A stretch of 50,475 bases of DNA from Bacillota bacterium (GCA_012735315.1 JAAYHS010000098.1:1-50475), one strand, 5' to 3'. Shown: positions 16,134 through 24,242, counted from the stretch's first letter. The notes: generated from the letters alone by a model not told the origin. Program-made: numbers and translations.

Positions 16134-17554
16134 TCGATCCCCACCATCCGTCCTACGGCGATTTGAATAAATTCATTCGGATATCCGATTAGAAACCCGC
16201 TCAACAACGACAAACCGGCTAAAACGGACACCGCCCATAACATTCCGGCCGTCCCTTCCTTGACTTCGGGAAATTTCGGTTCGCCCAAAAACACCTTCGC
16301 GAAAAGCCTCAACAAATAAAGCACGGTCAAAAACGCGCCAGCGATAAACACTCCGGCAAGCCAAGGCTTGCCGCTCTCGACCGCGCCGGCGATCACCATG
16401 TATTTACTGAAAAAGCCGCCGCAAGGAGGGATCCCCATCACCGAAAGCGCGCAAAAAGCGAAGGCCGAAGCGGTGATCGGCATGTTTCGGGCAAGGCCGC
16501 CCATTTGCCGGATATCCTTGGCGCCCAACTTATGTTCAACGATTCCGGCGCAAAGGAATAGTCCGCCTTTCGCCAAACCATGGGTTAAGATATAAAGCAA
16601 CCCGCCGGCAACGGCCAATCGGCTGTCCATCAACAACCCCAAAAAAATAAAGGCCAATTGACTGACGGTGGAATAAGCGATAATCCGCTTGAGATCGTTT
16701 TCAACCAACGCCGCTCCGCCGGCCACGATGGAGCTGATTCCGATCACTACCGGCAACACCTGATCCCAGACCGGTTCCCAAACCAAACCGCCCACAAATA
16801 ACCTGGCAAAAACGAAGACCCCGATCTTCACCAATACCGCGGCGTGAAGCAGCGCAGTTACCGGCGACGGAGCCACCCCGGCGTCGGGGAGCCAGGTATG
16901 AAACGGCAAAGTAGCCGACTTGGAAAAAATGCCGGCCATAATCAAACCGACCGCCAAATTAGGAGCGGTCATTCCTCTTAAGACCCGCAGATCGAAGCTG
17001 TGGTATTCGTTGAATAAAATGATCAAGCCGAGCAGCATCGCGAGAGCGCCGCCGACAGTAATCAAAAAAGCTTTGTCGGCCCTTCGGACCATGAAGGGTT
17101 CCCGGTAAAAACCGATCAAACGCCAACAAACGACGGCCGATATCTCCCAAAATAAATAAATGATGACTAAATTTTGCGAGTATACCAACCCGGCCATGGC
17201 TCCCAAAAATAAAACCGTTAAAAAGTAGTATTCGTTTTGGTTCGCTTCCCGCCGTAGATAGTCGAAGGAATAAAAAGTAACAATCAGGCCGATCAATGTG
17301 GCGGCCAAAGCCATAAAAACGCCCAAGGCGTCGGCGCTGAAAATCAAATCCAACCCGAAGCCGGCGGGCTTAAAAACCGTTACAATGTCCCCGGAAAGGC
17401 TCGGTTTCAGCAATAAAAGCGAGGCGCCAAAAGACAAAAATAAAAGTGCCGCGGCCACTGCGTTCCGCGCTTTCGCCGAATGCATCCCCAGCAACGGCAA
17501 TGTGAAAGCCCCGAGAATAGGCGCTAAAATAGCGACCAGCAATGCGTTTTCCAT
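16130..17554 (-). CDS. Antiporter-type subunit (NuoL/MrpD-like), first gene of hydrogenase operon
   Basis: This 474-residue membrane protein has the antiporter signature residues Glu137 (YLFWEISAVV), Lys212 (IFSKSATLPFHTWLPDA), His237 and Lys243 (ALLHAAVLVKIGVF), and the ENDLKRIIAYSTVSQLAF block. It begins the operon: a promoter lies 84 bp upstream and the next gene overlaps it by four bases. The ribosome-binding site (GGAAGAAG) is weak. With the two following antiporter genes it gives the complex three pump modules, as many as complex I. Confidence 0.9.
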   Translation of the reverse strand: MENALLVAILAPILGAFTLPLLGMHSAKARNAVAAALLFLSFGASLLLLKPSLSGDIVTVFKPAGFGLDLIFSADALGVFMALAATLIGLIVTFYSFDYLRREANQNEYYFLTVLFLGAMAGLVYSQNLVIIYLFWEISAVVCWRLIGFYREPFMVRRADKAFLITVGGALAMLLGLIILFNEYHSFDLRVLRGMTAPNLAVGLIMAGIFSKSATLPFHTWLPDAGVAPSPVTALLHAAVLVKIGVFVFARLFVGGLVWEPVWDQVLPVVIGISSIVAGGAALVENDLKRIIAYSTVSQLAFIFLGLLMDSRLAVAGGLLYILTHGLAKGGLFLCAGIVEHKLGAKDIRQMGGLARNMPITASAFAFCALSVMGIPPCGGFFSKYMVIAGAVESGKPWLAGVFIAGAFLTVLYLLRLFAKVFLGEPKFPEVKEGTAGMLWAVSVLAGLSLLSGFLIGYPNEFIQIAVGRMVGIE

Positions 17555-17637
17555 CTTCTTCCCTCACTCGGTCACCAATATTAAGTCCGGTTAAATATTT
17601 GTAAATCCAAAATCCGGGATGATACGCGCATAAGACT

Positions 17638-17665
17638 ATTTTACTCTTCTTTTCGCCGCTGTCAA
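17638..17665 (-). promoter_or_regulatory. Sigma-A type promoter of the hydrogenase operon
   Basis: On the minus strand a perfect TTGACA (17665-17660) is followed after 16 bases by TAAAAT (17643-17638). Transcription would start near 17631, leaving a leader of about 77 nt before the first antiporter gene at 17554. No other promoter this good was seen upstream of the operon. Confidence 0.7.
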
Positions 17666-17816
17666 CTAAAAGAAAACAAAACTCCGAATTATTGAATTAT
17701 TCACCATTAACCTTCCAATCTCCTACCTGCAAGTAAATCTTCCCGCTTTATCGCTATTATTTAGAAATTTTTTTAGTTTAGGCGGTTTCATAATTCCGGT
17801 TTTCCGGATTTCCATA

Positions 17817-17861
17817 CAATATATTGATAGCCTAATCGAAAACCTACACTATATATTGTGT
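17817..17861. promoter_or_regulatory. Two AT-rich palindromes, possible operator pair
   Basis: A perfect palindrome CAATATATTG (17817-17826) and a near-perfect one ACACTATATATTGTGT (17846-17861, one mismatched pair) lie with centres 32 bp apart, about three helical turns. They are about 150 bp upstream of the hydrogenase promoter and downstream of the small zinc-ribbon gene. Binding by a dimeric regulator is inference. The remainder of 17666-17983 holds only the terminator described separately. Confidence 0.35.
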
Positions 17862-17899
17862 GGAAACATTAATTATAATTATGAAACACGCTCAGTTAC

Positions 17900-17938
17900 A
17901 AAAAGAAAACGGATGATTCGTCTTCAAACCCGCATCCG
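17900..17938 (-). terminator. Probable terminator of the zinc-ribbon gene
   Basis: On the minus strand CGGATG pairs with CATCCG across a 17-nt loop and is followed by TTTTCTTTTT. It stands about 45 bp after the stop codon of the small gene at 17984-18127. The stem is short, so efficiency is uncertain. Confidence 0.5.
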
Positions 17939-17983
17939 AACCACCCGTTCCTTCTCTTAATGATCTATAGGCAAGCGTAACGC

Positions 17984-18127
17984 TTATTTGAACTTGGTAA
18001 AAAACCTGGTCATCAAGGAATGTTTCTCGGAAACCGGACGCCGTTCCCGTTTAAACAAATCGGCGCCGCAACGCCGACAATACTCCTGCCATGAATAAAT
18101 CTTGGCGCCGCAATCTTTACAAAGCAT
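17984..18127 (-). CDS. 47-aa zinc-ribbon protein
   Basis: A short frame begins at the ATG at 18127, seven bases after GGAGG (a second ATG at 18133 is too close to that site). The protein has two Cys pairs, MLCKDCGAKIYSWQEYCRRC followed by GADLF, spaced as in a zinc ribbon, and then a basic tail. Such tiny proteins bind zinc and may act as adaptors for larger complexes. It has its own probable terminator. It is divergent from spoIIP, and its role is unknown. Confidence 0.75.
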   Translation of the reverse strand: MLCKDCGAKIYSWQEYCRRCGADLFKRERRPVSEKHSLMTRFFTKFK

Positions 18128-18213
18128 ATGCATACCTCCGCTTTTGTTGAAACACTTACTCGTTAAATATATGCGCCGCTTTTTCTTTTGCTACAATTTT
18201 TCGGTCATCTTTT

Positions 18214-18251
18214 TTCGATACTAACGCTTAAATTCGATACTAACGTTTAAA
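18214..18251. repeat. Tandem 19-bp direct repeat between the zinc-ribbon gene and spoIIP
   Basis: TTCGATACTAACGCTTAAA is followed directly by a second copy that differs at one base (C to T at position 14). The pair lies in the divergent intergenic region, 108 bp before the spoIIP start. The exact head-to-tail arrangement suggests a protein-binding site, but no known box was recognised. Confidence 0.6.
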
Positions 18252-18358
18252 AGGAATATCGCCCGCCGCAACATCTCCAGACGGTTATGGCCGGCGGACC
18301 GGTTCTAAATTCGTAAATTACCCGCATAATAATAAAAAGCTAAGGAAAGGTGGACGGA

Positions 18359-19462
18359 ATGCCGGAATCTTCAAAAAAAAACACCCGGAGTGAGATTCCT
18401 TTTTGGTTTACTTACGGCGCGCCTGGGATTTTGCTCATGTTTCTGGGGATCTTGGGAGTAATGATCGCTTGCTCCTTAAGGCAAAATATAACTAAAAGCA
18501 ATACGATCGCCGCTATCGGTAATCGTATTTTTCAACTTGATACTCACACCAGCCGATATATATTACGAAACGGAATTCCGATCCTCGATCGCTCCGTCGG
18601 CGAAGAGGACCCGTTCTCGCTGTTCCACTTCAATTGGGTTGATTTTTATTGGCAAATCGCTGCCAATACTAATCAAGCCACACCTCAAGAAATAATCAAA
18701 GCCCAGTTGCCTCTGCTGGCCCTTACCAGGGTTAAACCGCCGCCGTTAACCTATCCGCCCTTGGTTAGAGAACCGTTACAACCGCCTTTCCCGAAGCCGA
18801 CGCCGGAAATGAAAGGCTTGCGTTTTACCGAGCCGACGATCCTGATTTATCATACTCATACTTCCGAATCCTATCTTCCGGTTAGCGGAAAAGAACATCT
18901 CTTCAATAAGAAAGGGGATATTGTAAAGGTTGGAGCATATCTGCAAAAAGTTTTGGAGGAAAAACACGGCATCAAAACGATTCATTGCGACCAAATCCAC
19001 GATCAATATCCTTTCCGTGAATCTTATCAACGTTCGCAACTGACTTTGCTAAAATATTTAAAAGAATACCCATCCTTAAAAATCTTGCTCGATCTCCACC
19101 GCGACGCTACCCCGGGGCTAAATACGACTTGCGCCGTTAACGGCGCCGACGCCGCCACGCTAATGATCGTGGTGGGAAGCGATAAGATGGGACTGGAGCA
19201 TCCCAATTGGAGGAAAAATCATGAATTCGCCGTCAAATTAAATGAGTCCTTAAATAAATATTATCCCGGTTTAAGCAACGGCATCATCATCGCGGACGCC
19301 CGTTATAATCAACATTTATCGGAACGGGCCCTAATCATCGAATTCGGCAATCATCACTCGGAACTGGAACAAGTTTTCCATGCGGCCGACCTTTTCGCCG
19401 AAGTCTTGGCTCACATCGTTCAACAAGAACTGTCATCAACCTTAAGCACTTCCACCAATTGA
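18359..19462 (+). CDS. spoIIP: Stage II sporulation protein P (SpoIIP) family
   Basis: SpoIIP is a peptidoglycan amidase/endopeptidase needed for engulfment during sporulation. The N-terminus has one membrane anchor (about residues 18-40); the catalytic domain begins near residue 155 with ILIYHTHTSESYLPV, the zinc-binding His motif, followed by LLDLHRDATPG and LIIEFGNHHSELEQ with further conserved His and Glu. The length of 367 residues is usual. The ATG at 18359 has GGAAAGG upstream. The 3' end overlaps the convergent rseC gene by 43 bp. Presence of spoIIP suggests sporulation ancestry, but one gene does not prove that spores form. Confidence 0.92.
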   Translation: MPESSKKNTRSEIPFWFTYGAPGILLMFLGILGVMIACSLRQNITKSNTIAAIGNRIFQLDTHTSRYILRNGIPILDRSVGEEDPFSLFHFNWVDFYWQIAANTNQATPQEIIKAQLPLLALTRVKPPPLTYPPLVREPLQPPFPKPTPEMKGLRFTEPTILIYHTHTSESYLPVSGKEHLFNKKGDIVKVGAYLQKVLEEKHGIKTIHCDQIHDQYPFRESYQRSQLTLLKYLKEYPSLKILLDLHRDATPGLNTTCAVNGADAATLMIVVGSDKMGLEHPNWRKNHEFAVKLNESLNKYYPGLSNGIIIADARYNQHLSERALIIEFGNHHSELEQVFHAADLFAEVLAHIVQQELSSTLSTSTN

Positions 19463-19875
19463 GGCTGCAATTTTGAGCCCAACCCTCGAAAACGGTCGAA
19501 CCATCTTAAGATTAAGAAGGCAAGACTCAAACCTAAAAATCCGGTCCCGATACCGATCAACTCCGCTTTGCCGGAGCCGACCCCGGCGGATATCGCCGCC
19601 GATTGTCCCAAGATAAATCCGGAGATCAAGGCGGCCAAGGGGATGATATATACTAAAAAAGCGGCTTTATATAAGGCTCGCGAACGGATTTGAACGACGA
19701 CCCGGTCGCCGACTTTAGCGCCGATTTGGTTGTTTAGCATAAATCGGATCTCCGGCTTGTTCCCCATGCCGCAGACGCCGCATTTATCACAAGAGCTACG
19801 CCGTTTCACGATAACCTTCGCCAACGGCCCCTCAGTCGCGACAACCTGGCCGACCTCCCGTATCCAATCGCCCAC
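19420..19875 (-). CDS. rseC: RseC/MucC-family protein
   Basis: A membrane protein of 151 residues whose family (RseC/MucC) is linked in other bacteria to sigma-E regulation and to maintenance of SoxR or Rnf-type redox systems. It has an N-terminal beta-rich part with the Cys cluster SSCDKCGVCGMG (about 28-39), then two hydrophobic helices (about 75-95 and 107-130). I prefer the GTG at 19875, eight bases after GGAGG, to the GTG at 19884 next to it. The last 43 bp are antisense to the end of spoIIP. No rnf or sox gene is nearby. Confidence 0.88.
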   Translation of the reverse strand: MGDWIREVGQVVATEGPLAKVIVKRRSSCDKCGVCGMGNKPEIRFMLNNQIGAKVGDRVVVQIRSRALYKAAFLVYIIPLAALISGFILGQSAAISAGVGSGKAELIGIGTGFLGLSLAFLILRWFDRFRGLGSKLQPQLVEVLKVDDSSC

Positions 19876-19943
19876 TAAAATCACCTCCGGTCTATTATAA
19901 CCCTATTTAAAACGATCGGCAAAAAAATTGCGGGATTAATTCA

Positions 19944-20075
19944 TTAATTATTCCCGCAATCCCAAGCATATAAAATCGCCCGGTTGAGTTTGGATAAATC
20001 AGTCCGTGGTTGAGTTTTAGCGGAACCGGATTCCCGCCGGACTGAAAGCTCGCTAAGAATATAATTGGCGACCAT
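19944..20075 (-). CDS. Possible small protein, 43 aa, unknown
   Basis: A short frame opens at the ATG at 20075, preceded by AAGGGAGG at proper spacing, and ends with TAA at 19944. The translation starts MVANYILSELSVRRESGSAK and ends LYAWDCGNN. It is neither hydrophobic nor a zinc ribbon, and I do not recognise it. Support is the strong ribosome-binding site and its place between two other small genes in the same direction. It could still be chance. Confidence 0.45.
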   Translation of the reverse strand: MVANYILSELSVRRESGSAKTQPRTDLSKLNRAILYAWDCGNN

Positions 20076-20117
20076 TGAATTCGCCTCCCTTCACGATAAT
20101 TTTTAGATAAGCGCCGC

Positions 20118-20231
20118 TTATCGGATGAAAGTACTCGGGTCTTTTTTATTGACCGCCGCTAATTCGCCGCCGCAATGAGGGCAGTAAACCCGGTTGTATC
20201 TTACATCCTTTTTGCAATCCGGACAAATCAT
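20118..20231 (-). CDS. 37-aa zinc-ribbon protein
   Basis: The start is the ATG at 20231, directed by GGAGGTGAAGGCG just upstream; a longer frame to 20300 has no ribosome-binding site. The protein MICPDCKKDVRYNRVYCPHC with a further GGELAAV forms a two-Cys-pair zinc ribbon and ends in a basic tail. It is the second tiny zinc ribbon in 2.3 kb. Its function is unknown, possibly an adaptor or regulator. Confidence 0.75.
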   Translation of the reverse strand: MICPDCKKDVRYNRVYCPHCGGELAAVNKKDPSTFIR

Positions 20232-20502
20232 CGCCTTCACCTCCTTTTCTTTTTTCGGGACATTTTTTGTCCATGTATTAAATTTTTTGTCCCACCTCAA
20301 TTTCTATTATACTCACTGAGTTTCCAAAATTCAACTCTTTTACATAATATTAACCAAACCGATACATCGTTAACCTATTCGTAGCTGCCTATTAAAGAAA
20401 AAACCTTGACTCAGCGATTCTTACCGCTTCATCAAAGTTCATCCCGAAGCGCGCGCTGGAGACGCGCCGGTGAAAAATCGAATATTAACGGGCAATCTGA
20501 AA

Positions 20503-21153
20503 TTATTTGGCAGCGCCGGCCAGTCCCAAGATTAACGCCCCGATGATCATCATATTTTGTTTATGTTTGGTCTGATCATATTCGGCGCGTAGCCTGGCCA
20601 GATCATCTTTAAGCCTGGCGTTTTCCTCCTCAAGTTCCTGTAATCTGGTAGTCAGCGATTGGAGCCCGGCGAGTATGTCTTGGACTTCCTTTTGAATTAG
20701 AATCTGTTCGGTGGTCAGCTTTTGAACCATTACCATGGTTTGAGTCAAATCTTCCTTGAAAATCTGGTCCTGCTTGGACAACTTTTCCAACTGCTTACTC
20801 GATTGACTCCTTTTTATATTCATCTCCACCAATTCGCTCCAATACTCATTGGTGAGTTTACGCAACAACTCCACATCTTCCTGAGTCCCGGCCACTCTCC
20901 CGGCGGCTATTTCATTTAAAATTTTGGAAACCACCACCGCCAGGGTAAAACGATCAACCGGCTTATCCCCTTGAAAGCTTTGGTCTTGATAAAGCTGGAG
21001 ATATCCCTTGTCGATCATTTGTTTTACCGCCTGGTAAGCCCAATGCGAAGGCGGAACATCCACCGGATTGATCGACGCCAGGGCGCTCCCCGCGCCAAAG
21101 GCCGCCAAAGATAACAGCAACAATCCGATCAGTAACGGTTTAATACTTTTCAT
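20503..21153 (-). CDS. SLH-domain coiled-coil protein, Omp-alpha-like outer-membrane tether
   Basis: Domain order in 216 residues: a signal peptide (1-26, MKSIKPLLIGLLLLSLAAFG...), one SLH domain (about 27-75, including VPPSHWAYQAVKQMIDKGYL), a long heptad coiled coil (about 95-197, LQELEEENARLKDDLARLR), and a C-terminal hydrophobic helix (NMMIIGALILGLAG, about 200-214). In Thermotoga, Omp-alpha has this plan: SLH binds the cell wall, the rod spans the periplasm and the final helix sits in the outer membrane. The gene overlaps the upstream secreted-protein gene by four bases and ends the exbB operon. The homology is by architecture only. Confidence 0.8.
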   Translation of the reverse strand: MKSIKPLLIGLLLLSLAAFGAGSALASINPVDVPPSHWAYQAVKQMIDKGYLQLYQDQSFQGDKPVDRFTLAVVVSKILNEIAAGRVAGTQEDVELLRKLTNEYWSELVEMNIKRSQSSKQLEKLSKQDQIFKEDLTQTMVMVQKLTTEQILIQKEVQDILAGLQSLTTRLQELEEENARLKDDLARLRAEYDQTKHKQNMMIIGALILGLAGAAK

Positions 21154-23138
21154 GCGCCATCCCCCTCTATTTGATAATCAACATTATCTTGACCGAAAGA
21201 AATTTCACCCTCCTTGGAATCGATCAGCTTCAAATTCTCAATCTCGATCTCCCCGGTACCGGCGCCGACCACCAGGAAATTCAACCGCGCCAGGACCGTT
21301 CTGTCTCCACTAAACGGAGTTTCCCGGATGCCGTAGATCCGTTTTACGGTTCCCGCTTCATGATCGATTTGACCGCTGGACCAATAGGCCAAATCTTCCC
21401 CTTCCACTAAAAAGGTGCCCCGTGAGACATACACCAAGCGCAGCTGTTTGGGGTTGTACTTAACGTCCAGAGTGAATTTAACCGCATCCGTCAGGTTTAA
21501 GGCATAAATATCGCAGTTAAAAATCCGCCCCGGACGCAAGGCGCCCGGATCGGTGAAGCCGACCTTGACCGGGGGCGTCGGGATCATGAATTCGCCCGGA
21601 AACTCAAGGGGTTTGATATTGGCTCCGGAAATCGCCACTCGAAACTCGCCCCGGCTCGCTCCGGTCAAAGGTTCAACCAGCCAACCGACCGTCACCTCAT
21701 CCCCCGGCGCTAAATCCGCGAGGTATTTTTCATTCCGTTCGCCGTCCGCCAAACGTATCCCGGAACCGGCGCTGAAAACCGCCTTTAAACCATAGGCTTT
21801 TGCTTGACCGATATTTTTAATCTTCAGCGGTAAATCTACCGGATTCGGTTCCAGCCGGTTGTTAACTATTTTAAGTTCCGGCGCCGGAGCGGCCGCCTCC
21901 AACAACGGAGGACCGATAATTTTAATGCCCCGCTTTACCCGGTTCGGCTCCAACCCATCCCCGGTCACCTGAATCTCAAAGGAAGTGTCGCCTTGAAACG
22001 CTCCGTTAGGCTTGATCTCCCAAAGAAATTGTTTGGTGACGCCGGGTATTAATTCGTCAAGCCGGACTTCCGGTTTACCCAGGGCCGTTTCCAAGCCCCG
22101 GGGCAAGGACAGTTTGATTTTAATGTTTTTAGCCTTAGCCTCGCCCCGGTGTTCTAAATATAAAATTAACGAATAATTGCGGGAACCGGTGATATTGTAT
22201 TGGACCTCGGCCGGAGCGGAAATCCCCAAATAAGTATTCCCCGGGGCGAACGAAATTCCGCCCAAACCGTAAAAGATAACCACTTCATATCCTTCTCCCG
22301 GGTCAAGTCGGCGCGGGTCCCAATACATGACTACCGCGCTGTCCAATTCATCCTCGCCCAATCTGGTGAAGTCACGCCCCGGTTCCAAGGGGAAATCCCA
22401 TGGCTTGGAGGCCGGTTTGCCCCAATTTGTGAAAATGATTCGATCCGGCTGAGTGATCCCGTCGCCTTTCAAAGTACCTTGAGCGATTACCGACGGTTCG
22501 GATAATGAGTCGAAGGCCTGCCAAAAATCGGGGTACTGCTCCTTGCTCAAACTTAAATCGCTGGTAATCTCGGTTTCGCCGATCCGAAACGGCGCCCCGT
22601 CATTGGCGCCAAGCATGGTGTCAAGGATAGTCCGAACCCCAAGCTCTACCGGTTCGGATCCTTGATTGGCAAACCGGTAAGTAATGCGCGCCGTATCAAG
22701 CGCTCCGGTACTCGGGCTCCGGGCGATGTCCAAAATCTGATCCGCCACAACCTCGCCGTATTTGCATTGCATCATCAACCGGTTATCCCTCAAAACCGGT
22801 CCGGAAACGATTTCCCCGCCGGGAAGGCCGGCGCCGGCGCGTTTTTTGGTAGCCTTCCCGAAGACATAATCCCGGCCGTTAATTCGGATGGTAGTATAGG
22901 AAGTCCATGGTTTGGGACGCCCATAGATCAACGGTTTCCCGTCATCATCGGTCCGCGACGGATCGCCGGCAGCGACATCCACCGCGAAACGCCCGGTCTC
23001 TTCCGTCCCCGAATTGATAAAAATCTTGATATATTGATTTTCGAGCGTAATTAAGTCCCCGGCTTCACCTTCGGCCATAACGGCCCAACATCCTAAAAAG
23101 ACCGCCGCGGCAAGCGCAAAGATCGTTTTAAACCTCAT
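21150..23138 (-). CDS. Large secreted beta-rich protein with cohesin-like C-terminal domain
   Basis: A 662-residue exported protein with a signal peptide (1-22). The first 300 residues contain NQYIKIFINSGTEETGRFAV and DDGKPLIYGRPKPWTSYTTI, blocks I associate with uncharacterised extracellular proteins of Clostridia-like bacteria. Residues about 300-510 look like two Ig/CARDB-like sandwiches (KAKNIKIKLSLPRGLET; KIKNIGQAKAYGLKAVF). The end (about 525-655, with FTLDVKYNPKQLRLVYV) has the cohesin/dockerin-partner pattern. It lies between tonB and the SLH tether in one operon, which suggests a surface or periplasmic role tied to the envelope. No enzyme motif was recognised. Confidence 0.7.
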   Translation of the reverse strand: MRFKTIFALAAAVFLGCWAVMAEGEAGDLITLENQYIKIFINSGTEETGRFAVDVAAGDPSRTDDDGKPLIYGRPKPWTSYTTIRINGRDYVFGKATKKRAGAGLPGGEIVSGPVLRDNRLMMQCKYGEVVADQILDIARSPSTGALDTARITYRFANQGSEPVELGVRTILDTMLGANDGAPFRIGETEITSDLSLSKEQYPDFWQAFDSLSEPSVIAQGTLKGDGITQPDRIIFTNWGKPASKPWDFPLEPGRDFTRLGEDELDSAVVMYWDPRRLDPGEGYEVVIFYGLGGISFAPGNTYLGISAPAEVQYNITGSRNYSLILYLEHRGEAKAKNIKIKLSLPRGLETALGKPEVRLDELIPGVTKQFLWEIKPNGAFQGDTSFEIQVTGDGLEPNRVKRGIKIIGPPLLEAAAPAPELKIVNNRLEPNPVDLPLKIKNIGQAKAYGLKAVFSAGSGIRLADGERNEKYLADLAPGDEVTVGWLVEPLTGASRGEFRVAISGANIKPLEFPGEFMIPTPPVKVGFTDPGALRPGRIFNCDIYALNLTDAVKFTLDVKYNPKQLRLVYVSRGTFLVEGEDLAYWSSGQIDHEAGTVKRIYGIRETPFSGDRTVLARLNFLVVGAGTGEIEIENLKLIDSKEGEISFGQDNVDYQIEGDGA

Positions 23139-23158
23139 TACACACTCTCGACCTCCCC

Positions 23159-23803
23159 CTAAGGTCTGGTTGCGGATCTTACCAATTGATAACCGACGCC
23201 GGAATTGAGGCTGAACGAAAACGACACTTCGATATAATAAGCTTCACTATGGGGTTTAAAAACCCAGTTTTCATACAAAGAATTAACAGCGGCCCGATCC
23301 AGACGGGCATCCCCGGATGATTCGACCAATTCCACCGCTTCCAGCGAACCGTCCGTTTTTACCAACGCCCGAACCAGCACTTTCCCCTCCACGCCTTCAT
23401 TTACGGCATTTTTGGGATAATAAGGCGCCTGTCCGAAACCGTTGATCATTCCCGTGCCGTCTCCCAGACTGACCGGGGCTTTGGGGAGATTTCCCGAGGT
23501 TTGAGCCTTTGGGTCAAGCGCTCCGTTTTTGGGTCTCGGACCGGCTGGGGCGACCGGTTTGGTCGGCCGCGGCGTCGGCTTCGCTATCATCTTCTCCGGC
23601 TCAACGGCCAACTCCGGTTCTAGCTCGACGGCAACCAACTCCGGCTGCGCGCCGCTGAATTCAAAAATTCCGACCGCGATTTCGTCAATACCGGCAGGAA
23701 CCGAAAGTAAATGCATTGGAAAAGCGATCAAAACCAAAGCGAGATGAAAGATAATCGAAAAGACTATCCCGACTTGATAATTGCGGCGTTCAGAAACTGT
23801 CAT
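23159..23803 (-). CDS. tonB: TonB-family energy transducer
   Basis: A 214-residue protein with one N-terminal membrane anchor (about 11-33, GIVFSIIFHLALVLIAFPMH, including the typical His), a proline-rich linker (about 68-100, KPTPRPTKPVAPAGPRPK), and a C-terminal TonB domain (PYYPKNAVNEGVEGKVLVRA, then ESSGDARLDRAAV and YENWVFKP). It uses the proton motive force harvested by ExbB-ExbD to act on the outer membrane. It overlaps exbD by 14 bp. No TonB-dependent receptor is present in the window, so its partner is not shown; the downstream secreted protein is a candidate. Confidence 0.9.
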   Translation of the reverse strand: MTVSERRNYQVGIVFSIIFHLALVLIAFPMHLLSVPAGIDEIAVGIFEFSGAQPELVAVELEPELAVEPEKMIAKPTPRPTKPVAPAGPRPKNGALDPKAQTSGNLPKAPVSLGDGTGMINGFGQAPYYPKNAVNEGVEGKVLVRALVKTDGSLEAVELVESSGDARLDRAAVNSLYENWVFKPHSEAYYIEVSFSFSLNSGVGYQLVRSATRP

Positions 23804-24233
23804 TTCCCCTACGCTCCATCCGGGTTTTCGGTATCTGGCGCCGGTCTACCCCCAATAACGGCTGTTTTACTCCGGCCCCGGCCAGAACATCCATTACTTT
23901 AACCAATTCGTCATAAGAAACCGCGGCGTCCGGTTTCACAACAAAACGGCTTCCCGGATCCCGCTGCAATTCCCGGGAGACTTTCCTTTCTAATTCTTCG
24001 AGTCCCACCGAGTCTTGGCCGAAATAGACCCGTTTTTCTTTGGTAATACTGATTACAATCGTATTTTGTTCGGTTTGCCCCATATTTACCGTCCGCGGCA
24101 ATTCAACCTCGACACCGGTTTGAACCGTCTTTAAAGTTGAAAAAAGCAAGAAAAAGACCAGCAAGAAAAAGATAACATCGATCATCGGTATGATTTCAAT
24201 CCTCGGTCTTCTTCGTTTCACCCGTAAGTCCAT
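23790..24233 (-). CDS. exbD: ExbD/TolR-family biopolymer transport protein
   Basis: A 147-residue single-span membrane protein. The membrane segment IPMIDVIFFLLVFFLL carries the essential intramembrane Asp. The periplasmic domain contains VKPDAAVSYDELVKVMDVL, the usual C-terminal block. The ATG at 24233 has AGGTGG upstream and is preferred over a GTG at 24242 that abuts the exbB stop codon. With ExbB it forms the proton-driven motor for TonB. TolR is excluded only by context: tonB follows, and no tolA or tolB is seen. Confidence 0.9.
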   Translation of the reverse strand: MDLRVKRRRPRIEIIPMIDVIFFLLVFFLLFSTLKTVQTGVEVELPRTVNMGQTEQNTIVISITKEKRVYFGQDSVGLEELERKVSRELQRDPGSRFVVKPDAAVSYDELVKVMDVLAGAGVKQPLLGVDRRQIPKTRMERRGNDSF

Positions 24234-24242
24234 CTTCGCCAC

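Noticed and set aside
7363-17554. Respiratory complex I (nuo operon)
   Set aside because: The large subunit has both CxxC nickel motifs and a cleavable tail, a maturation protease follows, and the NADH module (NuoE, F, G) is absent.
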